Positions 29,952 to 39,304 are shown, numbered from the stretch's first letter. The stretch is DNA of 64,000 bases from Wenzhouxiangella sp042310355 (GCF_042310355.1 NZ_JBHJMR010000003.1:248001-312000), one strand, 5' to 3'. Numbers and translations are program-made. The notes: generated by a model not told the origin, from the letters alone.

Positions 29952-31468
29952 TCGGCCGCCCCCGGGGCGCCGGTGATGGTGTCGATATCGAGTTCCAGGC
30001 CGAGCTTGCCGAGCTGGCGCTGCTGGTAGCCGAGCCCGCGGGCGCTCAGGGGATGGCCGTCGAGCCATTCCGGCGGTAGCCCGAGGACCAGCGAACCGTC
30101 GCTCAGCGACAGCGAGAAATCCGGCATGGCGCGGTCGTCGCGGGGGCGGGCCAGGGTGACGGCCAGGCGCAGCAGGGCGGCCATTCGCGTCAGGGCCAGG
30201 CTCATGCGCTGCGGCACCCAGTCGATCGCTTCGGACTGGACCTTGCCGCGCTGCAGCGCGATCAACGCGGCCATGAAGCGCTGCTCGGGGCGCGTGAAGC
30301 CGGGCATGTCGGCGTTGGCCACCAGGTAGGCGCCGTGCCTGTGGTGATGATGGTGGTTGACCGACCGGCCCACCTCGTGCAGCTGCGCGGCCCAGAGCAG
30401 CAGGTCGCGATGATGCGCATCCAGCTGCCAGTCGTCGGCGACCTGCTCGAAGGCCGCTTGCGTCCAGTCGTGAACGCGCGCGGCCTGGTCGCGGTCGCAG
30501 CCGAGGCGCTCGGCCATGCCGGCCACGCTGCGCGCGCGCGGATCGCTGTGATCCAGGCGCCCGATGAGGTCGTGCAGCAGGCCCTCCCTGAGGGCCGAGG
30601 GCGACACCTCGAACTGCTCGATGCCGAGCGCGTTGGACAGCGCCTCGACGATCGCCAGGCCACCGATGATGACCGGGCTGCGGCGGGCCGAAAGCCCCGG
30701 CAGATCGATGCGGTCGACATGGCCGGCGGCGATCACGGCATCGCGCAGTCTTTCGAGATCGCCGCGCGTGAAGTCGCGGGCGCCCTCTTCGCCGGCGGCG
30801 GCCATCGCCGCGATCGCCCTGAGCGTGCCCGATGATCCGATGACCCGCTGCCAGCCCAGCTTCCGGCAGGGCGTGACCATCTCGACCAGGCGGTCCTCGA
30901 CCGCTTCCACGGCCCGCTTGAAACGAGACGGCGTTATCTTGCCGCGCTTGAAGTGGGTCTCGGTGATCGACACGCAGCCGGCGGGAATGGTCTCGGTCAG
31001 CTCGGGCTCGTCGTCCGCACCGATCGCGAGCTCCGTGGAACCGCCCCCGATATCGACGATGAGGCTGCGCCCTTCGCCGACGGGCATGCCCTGGTGGACG
31101 CCGAGATAGACCAGTCGCGCCTCCTCGCTGCCGCTGATGACGTCGATGGGGCAACCGAGCGCCGTCTCGGCCACGACCAGGAATGTGGCCGGGTGGGCCA
31201 GTCGGCGAAAGCTCTGCGTGCCCACCGCCCGAACCTGCAGCCGGGGCATGCCGGCAATGCGCTGCCCGAAGCGGGCCAGGGAAGCCAGCGCGCGTTCGCG
31301 CACCACCGGATCGAGTCGGCCGTTGCGATCGATGCCGCCGGCGAGCCGCACCATGTCCTTGATGCGGTCGACAATGCGCAGCTGGTGGCCGTCGTGGTGG
31401 GCGATGATCATGTGAAAACTGTTGCTGCCCAGATCGATCGCCGCGTGGTGGGTCGGGGCGTCAGGCAT
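29948..31468 (-). CDS. ppx: Exopolyphosphatase/pppGpp phosphohydrolase
   Basis: The 506-residue protein has the actin-like ASKHA motifs AAIDLGSNSFHMIIA and LIVDIGGGSTELAIG. A C-terminal HD-like region (LLLWAAQLHEVGRSVNHHHHH) follows, as in Ppx/GppA enzymes. It removes phosphate from polyphosphate ends and may act on pppGpp. It is translationally coupled to ppk1 (8-nt overlap) and to epmA (4-nt overlap), so polyphosphate synthesis and breakdown are made from one transcript. Confidence 0.95.
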   Translation of the reverse strand: MPDAPTHHAAIDLGSNSFHMIIAHHDGHQLRIVDRIKDMVRLAGGIDRNGRLDPVVRERALASLARFGQRIAGMPRLQVRAVGTQSFRRLAHPATFLVVAETALGCPIDVISGSEEARLVYLGVHQGMPVGEGRSLIVDIGGGSTELAIGADDEPELTETIPAGCVSITETHFKRGKITPSRFKRAVEAVEDRLVEMVTPCRKLGWQRVIGSSGTLRAIAAMAAAGEEGARDFTRGDLERLRDAVIAAGHVDRIDLPGLSARRSPVIIGGLAIVEALSNALGIEQFEVSPSALREGLLHDLIGRLDHSDPRARSVAGMAERLGCDRDQAARVHDWTQAAFEQVADDWQLDAHHRDLLLWAAQLHEVGRSVNHHHHHRHGAYLVANADMPGFTRPEQRFMAALIALQRGKVQSEAIDWVPQRMSLALTRMAALLRLAVTLARPRDDRAMPDFSLSLSDGSLVLGLPPEWLDGHPLSARGLGYQQRQLGKLGLELDIDTITGAPGAAE

Positions 31469-33593
31469 CGGTGGCTTTCTGCATCAGCAGTTCCTGTACG
31501 TGAAGGTCGTGGCTCGCGGCGCGCACCAGCTGCCACTGGCCCTGTCCGTCGAGCTCCCAGGCCTGGACGTCGTCGCGAAACACCAGGTCGAGGCTGTCGT
31601 GGCGAACCCGTTCGGCGGCAGCGGCGTCGTCGATCGGGAAACAGACTTCCACGCGCTGGAACAGGTTGCGGCCCATCCAGTCGGCGCTGGAGGCCCAGGT
31701 TTCCGGCGCGCCGTCGTTGCCGAAATGATAAACCCTGGAGTGCTCGAGAAAACGCCCCAGGACCGAGCGCACGCGAATGTTTTCCGACAAGCCCGCGACA
31801 CCCGGGCGCAGGCAACAACTGCCGCGCACGACCAGGCGGACGGTGGCGCCGGCGCGCGAGGCGCGGTAGAGCGCCCGGATGACCTCGGGCTCGGTCAAGC
31901 CGTTCATCTTGGCCATGATCAGGCCGCTGCGGCCGGCGCGGGCGTGCTCGGCCTCGCGTTCGATCCGGCCGATGAGGAAATCATGCAGGTCGAAGGGCGA
32001 CTGCACCAGGCGCTTGAGCGACTGCACGCGGCCGAAGCCCGACAACAGCTGGAAGACGCGGTGGACGTCCTGGGCGATGTCGGCATCGGCGCTGAGCATG
32101 CCCCAGTCGGTGTAGGCCTTGGCCGTCCCCTGGTGGTAGTTGCCCGTGCCCAGATGGACGTAGCGGCGCAGGCGGCGGCCCTCCCGGCGCACGATCAGCA
32201 TCATCTTGGCATGAGCCTTGTGGCCGACCACGCCGTAGACCACCTGCACGCCGGCTTCCTGCATGCGCGTGGCGAGGTTGATGTTGGCTTCCTCGTCGAA
32301 GCGTGCGCGCAGTTCGACCACCACCGTGACGTCCTTGCCGGCCCGCGCGGCCTCGATCAGCAGGTCGGCGAGCATCGAATCCACGCCGGTGCGGTAGAGC
32401 GTTTGCTTGATCGCCAGCACCTGCGGGTCGCGGGCGGCCTGCCGGGCCAGATCGAGCACCGGCTGGAAACCGTCGTAGGGATGATGCAGCACATGGTCGC
32501 GGCGCCGGAGGCTGGCGAACAAGTCGTTCGAGGCGGCCAGCGCCCTGGGAATATGCGGGTTGAACGAGGGGAACTTCAGCTCGGGTCGATCGGTCAGGTC
32601 GTAGACGGCGACCATGCGGTTGAGGTTGACCGGGCCGTTGCAGTGATAGACGTCGTCGAGATCGACGCCGAACTTGCTCGCCAGCAGGTTGACGACGTGT
32701 TCGGGGCAGCCGGTGGCCACCTCCAGGCGGACCGCCTCGGCAAAGCCGCGTTCCATCAGCTCGCCCTCCAGGGCCCGCGCCAGGTCCTCGACCTCCTCTT
32801 CGTCGACCAGCAGCTCGCTGTTGCGGGTCACGCGGAACTGGTAGCTGCCCAGCACCTCCATGCCCGGGAAGAGTTCGTCGATGAACTCGTGCACGATCGA
32901 GGACAGGAACACGAAATCGTCGGGTCCGGCCGAGTAGCTCTTGGGGATGCGGATGATGCGCGGCAGCGAGCGCGGTGCGCGCACCAGCGCCATCGATCCG
33001 CTCCGGCCGAAGGCGTCGCGCCCGGCCAGGGACACGGCGAAATTCAGGCTCTTGTTGAGAATGCGCGGAAACGGATGCGCCGGATCGAGGCCGAGTGGGC
33101 TGAGCACCGGCAGGATCTGGCTGCGAAAGTGGTGATGCAACCAGCGGCGCTGGCGCTGCGTGAAGCGGTTGCGGGCGATGATGCGAATGCCTTGTTGCTC
33201 CAGGGCCGGCAGCAGCTCCTCGTCGAGCACGCGGTACTGGGCTTCGACCATCTCGAGAACGCGCTCGCGGATGGCCGCCAGGGTACTTTGCGGCGACAGG
33301 CCGTCGGCGGCGGGCTGGTTGGCGCCGTGCCGGATCCGCTGGCGAATGGCGGCAACGCGAACCTCGAAGAACTCGTCCAGGTTGGTGCAGGAGATACACA
33401 GAAAGCGCAGCCGCTCGAGCAGCGGCTGCGTTTCGTCGCGGGCGAGCGCGAGCACGCGCCGGTGAAAGGCGAGCAGGCTCGTTTCGTGATTGAACAGCAG
33501 CGCCGGTGAATCGAGCGCCTCCTCGGACCAGTGCTCGAGCGGTTCGGCCAGCTGGGTGACCCGGTACCTGCCGTCAGTGCCATCGTCTGACAT
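31461..33593 (-). CDS. ppk1: Polyphosphate kinase 1
   Basis: The 710-residue protein matches Ppk1: N-terminal CISCTNLDEFFEVRVAAIRQ, the middle HHPYDGFQPVLDLARQAA and KQTLYRTG. PLD-like catalytic domains follow with GHKAHAKMMLIVRREG and HLGTGNYHQGTAKAYTDWG. It reversibly builds polyphosphate from ATP. It is the first gene of the minus-strand ppk1-ppx-epmA set. Confidence 0.97.
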   Translation of the reverse strand: MSDDGTDGRYRVTQLAEPLEHWSEEALDSPALLFNHETSLLAFHRRVLALARDETQPLLERLRFLCISCTNLDEFFEVRVAAIRQRIRHGANQPAADGLSPQSTLAAIRERVLEMVEAQYRVLDEELLPALEQQGIRIIARNRFTQRQRRWLHHHFRSQILPVLSPLGLDPAHPFPRILNKSLNFAVSLAGRDAFGRSGSMALVRAPRSLPRIIRIPKSYSAGPDDFVFLSSIVHEFIDELFPGMEVLGSYQFRVTRNSELLVDEEEVEDLARALEGELMERGFAEAVRLEVATGCPEHVVNLLASKFGVDLDDVYHCNGPVNLNRMVAVYDLTDRPELKFPSFNPHIPRALAASNDLFASLRRRDHVLHHPYDGFQPVLDLARQAARDPQVLAIKQTLYRTGVDSMLADLLIEAARAGKDVTVVVELRARFDEEANINLATRMQEAGVQVVYGVVGHKAHAKMMLIVRREGRRLRRYVHLGTGNYHQGTAKAYTDWGMLSADADIAQDVHRVFQLLSGFGRVQSLKRLVQSPFDLHDFLIGRIEREAEHARAGRSGLIMAKMNGLTEPEVIRALYRASRAGATVRLVVRGSCCLRPGVAGLSENIRVRSVLGRFLEHSRVYHFGNDGAPETWASSADWMGRNLFQRVEVCFPIDDAAAAERVRHDSLDLVFRDDVQAWELDGQGQWQLVRAASHDLHVQELLMQKATDA

Positions 33594-33656
33594 GCGCGTC
33601 CATCCCCTCTTGAAAAACGTCCTAGTGGGCCATGCGATCGTGACAGTTTGTTGACG

Positions 33657-35141
33657 CTATTGCAGCTGGCGTTCTCGCTCGCGCGAGCTCAGGCGCAGGC
33701 GTTCGGCACGCAGCTGGCCCAGTCGCGCGGCGATGCGGGAGCTCTGGTAGTAGTCCAGATCGTCGCGCTTGATGATGCGCTCGAGCTGCACGATGGCTTC
33801 CTGGATGCCGCCTCGCATGTAATAGCTCTCCGCCAGCGCCTCGGCGGCCCGAACCTCGTCGCCGGCGCGGTCCGCAGCCCGGGCATAGAGCTCGGTCATC
33901 TGGACATCGTCAGGATGGTTGCGCAGGTAGCCGCGCAGGATCCGGGCTGCTCGCGCCGCCCGCTCGCGGTCGCGCTCGTGCATCAGGCTGGTCGCGTACT
34001 GCGTGGTTACCAGCCGGTTGCCGGGATACTGCAGGTAGAGCGATTCGAGAATTTCGAGGCTGTCGGCGATGCGGCCCTCGGCCTGCAGCAGCTCGGCTTC
34101 CAGCAAGCGGTAAAGCTGCCGGTCGGGCGCGGTTTCCAGCAGCTGCTCAACCTGCGCTCGCGCGGCCTCGAGGCGGCGTGCACCGAGCAAGGTCATGGCC
34201 AGGCCGTAGCGCATGGCCGCCTCGGGCCGCTCGCTGTCATCGTCGAGCCGGGCCCGGAACCAGGCCTCGGCACTGCTGGCATCCGATACCATCGCACGCA
34301 GGCGGGCCTGGATGAACTGGAAATCGGTTCCGTCACGCGTAGCGCTTCCGCTCAGCTGCTCGGCGCGAGTGCGCGCCTCGGCGATGCGGTTGACGGTCAG
34401 GGGGTGGGTGCGCAGGTATTCAGGCGGCCCTTCGCCCATGGCCCGCGAAAGCATGTTGAGCCGTTCGAAAAAGCGCGTCATGCCTTCCGGCTCGTAGCCG
34501 CCGCGGGCCAGCAGGGCGATGCCGATCCGGTCGGCCTCGGACTCGGCCTGGCGGGTGTGGTTGATCTGGAACTGCTGGGCCAGGCTCATGCCCCCCATCA
34601 GGATGGCCTGGGCCGCGTCGCCTTCGGCCCCGGCCGCCCCGGCCGCGATCGCCAGGCCCAGCGCCGCCAGCATGGTCGGCAGCGACACCTGCTGGCTGTT
34701 CTCCATGCCGCGCACGATATGGTCCTGGGTCACGTGGGCGATCTCGTGCGCCACCACGCCCGCCACTTCGCTTTCGTCACGCGCCTCGAGGATCAGGCCG
34801 GTATGCAGGGCGATCACGCCCGCCGGCGCGGCAAAGGCGTTGATGCTGGGTTCGCGCAGCACGAAGAAATGGAACGGCTCCTCGGCGCTGTCAGAATAGG
34901 AAACCAGCCTGAAGCCGAGGTCGTTGAAGTAGTCGCGGATGAGCGGATCCTCGACCAGCAGCTTGTTCGCGCGCATGTACTGCTCGAACTCGCGCGGGAA
35001 ACTCTCAATCTCCTGCGGCGACATCACCTGCGTGCTGGTGCCGCCCAGATCGGGAAGCCGAACCGAATCGTTGGCGCCCGCCGTCACGGCGGCGGCTACA
35101 ATGAGGCCGGCAAGCAAGGATTTGAGAGTGCGAGTGATCAT
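33657..35141 (-). CDS. bepA: BepA-like periplasmic M48 metalloprotease with TPR tail
   Basis: The 494-residue protein has a signal peptide (SLLAGLIVAAAVTAGA) and an M48 peptidase domain with HEIAH (zinc His132, Glu133, His136). The C-terminal half is TPR-like (RRLEAARAQVEQLLETAPD, REEIQEAIVQLERII-type helices). BepA/YfgC both chaperones and degrades outer-membrane proteins such as LptD. It lies 63 nt upstream of a divergent sulfur-relay operon. Confidence 0.92.
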   Translation of the reverse strand: MITRTLKSLLAGLIVAAAVTAGANDSVRLPDLGGTSTQVMSPQEIESFPREFEQYMRANKLLVEDPLIRDYFNDLGFRLVSYSDSAEEPFHFFVLREPSINAFAAPAGVIALHTGLILEARDESEVAGVVAHEIAHVTQDHIVRGMENSQQVSLPTMLAALGLAIAAGAAGAEGDAAQAILMGGMSLAQQFQINHTRQAESEADRIGIALLARGGYEPEGMTRFFERLNMLSRAMGEGPPEYLRTHPLTVNRIAEARTRAEQLSGSATRDGTDFQFIQARLRAMVSDASSAEAWFRARLDDDSERPEAAMRYGLAMTLLGARRLEAARAQVEQLLETAPDRQLYRLLEAELLQAEGRIADSLEILESLYLQYPGNRLVTTQYATSLMHERDRERAARAARILRGYLRNHPDDVQMTELYARAADRAGDEVRAAEALAESYYMRGGIQEAIVQLERIIKRDDLDYYQSSRIAARLGQLRAERLRLSSRERERQLQ

Positions 35142-35204
35142 CCAGTTCTCAGACCGGCTGAATGCGCCGTGGTTTCACCTGCAAAGACTTTTTCGGGCAG
35201 GCCA

Positions 35205-35561
35205 TTGAACGAATTCATACAGTATCACCGAATCCTGTTGATCCGTGCCCGGCCCGGCAGCGAGCGCAGCCGGCTGGGGCAGGACTACGCCGCCCATCTG
35301 ATCGACCCGGGTGGCCGGTTACTGGTGTTCTTCCACGCCGAGGGCGTCGAACACGCCGCCGAGGGCGAGCCCTCGGCCGAGTGGCGCAGCCTGGCGGACT
35401 GGCACGGGGTGGTGCTGGCGGTTTGCAGCGGGTCCTGGTCGCGGCGGCACCGCGAACAGCCGGCGCCCCCCTTCGTGATTTCGAGTCTGACCGGGTTCTG
35501 GAACCACGCCGTCGATGCGCGTGAAGTGATCTGCTTCGGAGCAGGCGATGGCGACGGCTGA
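35205..35561 (+). CDS. TusD/DsrE-like sulfur relay protein
   Basis: The 118-residue product has a DsrE-like fold: RILLIRARPGSERSR at the start and GVVLAVCSGSWSRR in the middle. That Cys is at the position of the active-site Cys of TusD/DsrE, followed by the usual basic residues. The start is a TTG at 35205 (MNEFIQYH). It overlaps the next gene by 14 nt. With the next two genes it forms a TusD-TusC-TusE-like set, but no TusB/DsrH gene is present between them. Sequence similarity is modest, so the exact subfamily is uncertain. Confidence 0.7.
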   Translation: MNEFIQYHRILLIRARPGSERSRLGQDYAAHLIDPGGRLLVFFHAEGVEHAAEGEPSAEWRSLADWHGVVLAVCSGSWSRRHREQPAPPFVISSLTGFWNHAVDAREVICFGAGDGDG

Positions 35562-35859
35562 GCCCTGGGTCATTGTGGTGTCCGAGGCGCCGTCCGAACC
35601 GGGCAGCCGCGAAATGCTCGAGCTGGTGCTGGCCGGTGCCACCCTGGAGGTCGAGATGGTGGTGGTGTTCGAGGGCGAGGGCCTGGGCCACCTGGAGCCC
35701 GAACCGTTCGCGCCCTGGCGTCAACTGATCGATTTCGACCTGGCCGGGCTGCGCGCCCGCCAGCCGGCGTCGACCCTGATGCCCGCGGGCGTGAGTGCGG
35801 TGAGCCGGCCCGCGTTCGAAGCCCTGTGCCGCGAAGCGGCGGGAGTGCTGCGACTGTGA
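35548..35859 (+). CDS. TusC/DsrF-like protein
   Basis: The 103-residue protein starts PWVIVVSEAPSEPGSREMLEL and reads as a small DsrE/F-family alpha/beta protein. It has no Cys at all, as in several non-catalytic TusC subunits. It overlaps the upstream gene by 14 nt and the downstream dsrC-like gene by 4 nt (GTGA). Its role is inferred from that context. Confidence 0.65.
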   Translation: MATAEPWVIVVSEAPSEPGSREMLELVLAGATLEVEMVVVFEGEGLGHLEPEPFAPWRQLIDFDLAGLRARQPASTLMPAGVSAVSRPAFEALCREAAGVLRL

Positions 35860-36200
35860 ACGACGCGACGAGCCAGCTCTACGTGGCCGGCCAGCCGATT
35901 GCCCTCGACGGCGATGGCTTCCTGGTCGACGCCGAGGCGTGGTTTCCGGAGGTCGCCGAGGCGCTCGCCGACCGCGATGGCCTGCGCCTGGGTGACGACC
36001 ACTGGTGGCTGATCGATTTCGTGCGCGATCACCACGCCCGCTACGGCAATCCACCGCTGATGCGCGTGGTCGTGTCGGAGTACCGCAAGCGCCGCCCCGA
36101 CAGCCGCGGCAGCCGCGACCTCTACCGGCTGTTTCCCGAAGGCCCGGTACGCGAGGCCTGCCGCTACGGCGGGCTGCCGAAGCCGGAGTGGTGCATCTGA
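35856..36200 (+). CDS. tusE: DsrC/TusE family sulfur carrier
   Basis: The 114-residue protein matches TusE/DsrC: DDHWWLIDFVRDHHARYGNPPLMRVV and the C-terminal arm EACRYGGLPKPEWCI. The penultimate Cys is the sulfur-carrying residue. A second Cys sits 11 positions before it, the pair spaced as in true DsrC proteins of sulfur metabolism; many TusE proteins have only the last one. The start is a GTG overlapping the tusC stop. An inverted repeat begins 4-5 nt after the stop. Confidence 0.9.
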   Translation: MNDATSQLYVAGQPIALDGDGFLVDAEAWFPEVAEALADRDGLRLGDDHWWLIDFVRDHHARYGNPPLMRVVVSEYRKRRPDSRGSRDLYRLFPEGPVREACRYGGLPKPEWCI

Positions 36201-36204
36201 AAGA

Positions 36205-36417
36205 AGGTTTCAGGTTTAAGGTTTAAGGTTTCAGGAGCGCTTGGAGGCGCGGAGCGGTGGGCGTCGACAATCTTTGCGCCGTGCAGGCCGTGCGCTGGAA
36301 GATCCCGGTGGCGTCCCGAGCCCCGGACTCGGAATCCCGGAACTCCGTAACCCGGAACCCGGTCTTTTCCCTGAAACCTGAAACCTGAAACCTGAAACCT
36401 GAAACCTGAAACCTGAA
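36205..36417. repeat. Iterated inverted repeat, 7-nt unit (copy 1)
   Basis: The left arm (36205-36234) is four units of the aggttt(c/a)a type. The right arm (36371-36417) is six to seven exact CTGAAAC units. The spacer holds another repeat-like stretch (36322-36362: cggactcggaatcccgg, then aacccggaacccgg). It fills the gap from the tusE stop to 19 nt before the glutaredoxin start. The border after the stop reads TGAAAGAAGGTTTCAGG, nearly the same as at copy 2 (52120). Confidence 0.93.
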
Positions 36418-36435
36418 CAGGAGCAACGAAACCCG

Positions 36436-36693
36436 ATGAGCAAGAAGGTCGAGATGTATATCAAATCCACCTGCCCATTCTGCACCGCGGCCGGCAGGCT
36501 GTTGCGCGGCAAGGGCGTGGAGTGGATCGAGATCGACATCGGCGCCGAGCCGGCTCGGCGGGATGAAATGATCGAGCGCAGCGGCCGTCGCACCGTGCCG
36601 CAGATCTTCATCGGCGACGAGCACGTCGGCGGCTTTGACGATCTCGACGCGCTCGACCAGGAAGGCGCGCTCGACCGCATGCTGGGCCGGTGA
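36436..36693 (+). CDS. grxC: Glutaredoxin (GrxC type)
   Basis: The 85-residue protein has the active site TCPFC (Cys13, Cys16), the cis-Pro block RTVPQIFIGDEHVGG and a normal glutaredoxin length. It reduces disulfides and glutathionylated proteins with glutathione. The ATG at 36436 follows a gaacaggagcaacg leader that contains an AGGAG Shine-Dalgarno. Confidence 0.96.
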   Translation: MSKKVEMYIKSTCPFCTAAGRLLRGKGVEWIEIDIGAEPARRDEMIERSGRRTVPQIFIGDEHVGGFDDLDALDQEGALDRMLGR

Positions 36694-36764
36694 ACCGGTC
36701 CGGCCCGCACGCCTGTCGCGGATGCCCCGGTTCAAACGGGGTGATGCCGGGCTGCGTTGCGATC

Positions 36765-36770
36765 TATAAT
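36765..36770 (+). promoter_or_regulatory. Putative -10 box upstream of isocitrate dehydrogenase
   Basis: A perfect TATAAT lies 45 nt before the ATG at 36815, in the gap after the glutaredoxin gene. The -35 region is poor. A start of transcription near 36777 would give a leader of about 38 nt. Confidence 0.5.
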
Positions 36771-36814
36771 GGGCGGCTTGTTTCCAACGACTCGACGACA
36801 ACAGGGACGGCAGC

Positions 36815-37822
36815 GTGACGCAGCAAATCACCGTCATCCGGGGCGACGGCATCGGCCCCGAAATCATGGAAGCGACTCTCCGCATGCTCGACGCCATCGG
36901 CGCGGGCTTGAGCTACGATTTTCAGCTCGCCGGCATGGCCGCCCAGGAAGAAACCGGCGAGCTGCTGCCCCAGGCGACGCTCGACTCGATCGAAAAGAAC
37001 CGCGTCGCGCTCAAGGCCCCGCTGACCACCCCCGTCGGCGGCGGCTTCAAGTCGCTCAACGTTGCCCTGCGCAAGCATTTCGACCTCTATGCCAACGTCC
37101 GCCCGGCGATCAGTTTCAAGGGCTCGAAGTCGCGCTACGAGAACATCGACCTGATCACGGTGCGTGAAAACACCGAGGGCGCCTATCTCGGCGAGGGTGC
37201 CTGGACGGCCCCCGACGACAGCCGCGCCGAATCCAAGATGGTGGTCACGCGCAAGGGCTGCGAGCGCGTGGTTCGATTCGCTTTCGAAATGGCCCGCCGC
37301 ACCGGTCGCAAGAAGGTTACCGTCGTGCACAAGGCCAACATCCTCAAGGACGTCACCGGCATGTTCCTGCGCGTCGCGCACGAGGTGGCCGAGGACTACA
37401 AGGACATCGAAAGCAACGACCTGATCGTCGACAACGCCTGCATGCAGCTGGTCATGCGGCCCGAGCAGTTCGACGTGATCGTCACCACCAACCTGTTCGG
37501 CGACATCATCTCCGATCTGTGCGCCGGCCTGGTCGGCGGCCTCGGCCTGGCGCCGGGTGCGAATATCGGCGAGAAGGCGGCCATGTTCGAAGCCGTCCAC
37601 GGCTCGGCCCCCGACATTGCCGGGCAGGGCATTGCCAACCCCTGCGCCCTGATGCTGGGTGCCGCCCAGATGCTCGAGCATCTCGACGACAACGACCGCG
37701 CCGCGCGTATTCGTCGCGCCATCGCCGAGGTGATCGAGTCCGGTGATCGCACCACCCCCGACCTGGGTGGCAGCGGCACGACCGAGCGTTTCACCGACGC
37801 CATCTGCGAGCGCCTGGACTGA
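36815..37822 (+). CDS. icd: Isocitrate dehydrogenase, NAD-type
   Basis: The 335-residue protein belongs to the isocitrate/isopropylmalate dehydrogenase family: VIRGDGIGPEIMEA, DLITVRENTEGAYLGEG, DNACMQLVMRPEQFDVIVTTNLFGDIISD and HGSAPDIAGQGIANP. The short length and the ENTEGAYLGE segment fit the NAD-dependent isocitrate dehydrogenase group rather than LeuB. It oxidises isocitrate to 2-oxoglutarate in the TCA cycle. Cofactor choice is inferred from the family and not proven by a residue I can point to. Confidence 0.85.
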   Translation: MTQQITVIRGDGIGPEIMEATLRMLDAIGAGLSYDFQLAGMAAQEETGELLPQATLDSIEKNRVALKAPLTTPVGGGFKSLNVALRKHFDLYANVRPAISFKGSKSRYENIDLITVRENTEGAYLGEGAWTAPDDSRAESKMVVTRKGCERVVRFAFEMARRTGRKKVTVVHKANILKDVTGMFLRVAHEVAEDYKDIESNDLIVDNACMQLVMRPEQFDVIVTTNLFGDIISDLCAGLVGGLGLAPGANIGEKAAMFEAVHGSAPDIAGQGIANPCALMLGAAQMLEHLDDNDRAARIRRAIAEVIESGDRTTPDLGGSGTTERFTDAICERLD

Positions 37823-37991
37823 AGCACCTCCGGGCACCGCCCGGGCGGGCCGTTTGTTGCTGTTTCGCAACATGCCACGACACGCTCAGGCTCAGCAATC
37901 GCGCGGGCTCGGGCAATAATGCGCAATTTTCCGCGCCCGGTCGTTGTATTTTTGCCATGAGTGACGGTACACTTGCACCGTCTCCATTCGA

Positions 37992-39197
37992 TTGACCGAA
38001 CCCGTGACGCATCGGCTCGTTTTCATCGCTGTTCTCGCCGCTTCCCTGACGCTGGCTTCGCCGGCCTGGTCGATGCCGCGCGTGTCCGGTTCACTGCCCT
38101 TCACGCCTTATGCCGGCCTGGCCTGGTACGTCGCCGGTTTCGAGCTGGGCCCTTGGGATCAGTATCTTGCCAACGAGATCACGCCCGAGCTCGAGCGCCT
38201 GTCGTCGCGCGAGCTGCCGCACGTCAGCTGGCTGCAGTTCGATGAAACGATCATCCTTCCGGATTTCGCCCTGCCCCTGATGCGGGCCGGTGGGCGCCAG
38301 CCCTTGCGCCTGTCGTTTCGCCAGTCGCGCATGAGCCTGCTGCTTAACGATTCGCTGTCGGAGAACATCCGCCGCGCGGACCGCTTCCAGCGCTCGATCG
38401 TCATGCCGGGCGTGACTCACAGCGTATCGGCTCGCAGCGACCTGACCGTCAGCGCGGTACTCGCCAGTCAGCGCTTCGGCAGCGCGGGCATGAATCTGCA
38501 GCCGGCCGCCACGCGCCTTGGAACGACCGGGCAGGTCGACAAGCTTCTTTTCGACCCCGCGCGCACCGAGGTGTCGCACGGAACCGGCTTGCGCTTTGCC
38601 ATGACGAGCGAGCTGCTCAGGGGTGTTCGCGTGGAGGCGGCTTTCCAGTCGCGCATCGACATGGACGAGTTCGCCACCGTGCGCGGCGTTCATGGCGCCA
38701 GCGCGGAGCTCGATATTCCGCCGCGCGTGCAGTTCGGGCTGGAATTGCACGCCACGCCCCGGTCCTGGTTGAGCCTGGGCGTTTCGCAGATTTTCTACAG
38801 CGATGTCGGCGCATTTCCCAGCCGCTCGCTGCCGGCACGCTTTACCGCCCTGCTGGGTGATCGCAACAGTCCGAATTTCGCCTGGGATGACCTGACGGTC
38901 TACAGCCTGGGCTGGCGCTGGCGCGCCGCGGATGATATCGAACTGTTCTTCGACTACCGCACGCGCACGCAGCCGCGCCCGACGGCCGCGACCCTGGCGG
39001 CGGCCCTGCACTCCGAGATGGCCAGCAACGCCGTCATGGCCGGGCTGTCCAAGGATGTCGGCAAGCGCAGCCGGCTGCATCTCAACGCGGCCTACGCACC
39101 ACCGGAGTACGCCTTCGGCGGCAACCTCCTGGGCGTGGTCAGTGACGAGTTGGACCAGGATTTCGAGGTTCAGGCCATGCTGAGCTTCGACTTTTGA
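37992..39197 (+). CDS. Predicted outer-membrane beta-barrel protein (FadL/OmpP1-like)
   Basis: The protein of about 401 residues has a signal peptide (LVFIAVLAASLTLASPAWS). Many alternating hydrophobic strands follow (GLRFAMTSELLRGVRVEAAFQ, FGLELHATPRSWLSLGVSQIF, VQAMLSFDF). The C-terminal Phe is typical of barrels inserted by BAM. The layout resembles the FadL/OmpP1 group, but I see no decisive motif. The start is either the TTG at 37992 or the GTG at 38004. It is alone between icd and perM. Confidence 0.65.
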   Translation: MTEPVTHRLVFIAVLAASLTLASPAWSMPRVSGSLPFTPYAGLAWYVAGFELGPWDQYLANEITPELERLSSRELPHVSWLQFDETIILPDFALPLMRAGGRQPLRLSFRQSRMSLLLNDSLSENIRRADRFQRSIVMPGVTHSVSARSDLTVSAVLASQRFGSAGMNLQPAATRLGTTGQVDKLLFDPARTEVSHGTGLRFAMTSELLRGVRVEAAFQSRIDMDEFATVRGVHGASAELDIPPRVQFGLELHATPRSWLSLGVSQIFYSDVGAFPSRSLPARFTALLGDRNSPNFAWDDLTVYSLGWRWRAADDIELFFDYRTRTQPRPTAATLAAALHSEMASNAVMAGLSKDVGKRSRLHLNAAYAPPEYAFGGNLLGVVSDELDQDFEVQAMLSFDF

Positions 39198-39253
39198 GTG
39201 CAGGACACAACGAGCTTTTCTACCCGCAGCTACAACACTCCTGAACGGCACGT

Positions 39254-39291
39254 TGCCCGGTGGCCTTCTTGCGGGGAAGGCCCACCGGGCA
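39254..39291. other. Hairpin between the barrel gene and perM
   Basis: tgcccggtggcctt (39254-39267) and aaggcccaccgggca (39277-39291) form a strong stem with one bulge. There is no T-run after it. It may end transcription of the upstream gene. Confidence 0.55.
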
Positions 39292-39304
39292 GGGCTCGCG
39301 CCCG

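Noticed and set aside
31422..33509. 695-residue plus-strand open frame opposite ppk1
   Set aside because: Shadow of ppk1 in GC-rich DNA; the minus-strand gene has all conserved motifs.
36371..36417. Possible CRISPR or simple tandem repeat
   Set aside because: Units are 7 nt with no spacers, and the complementary arm at 36205-36234 shows it is one half of an inverted repeat.
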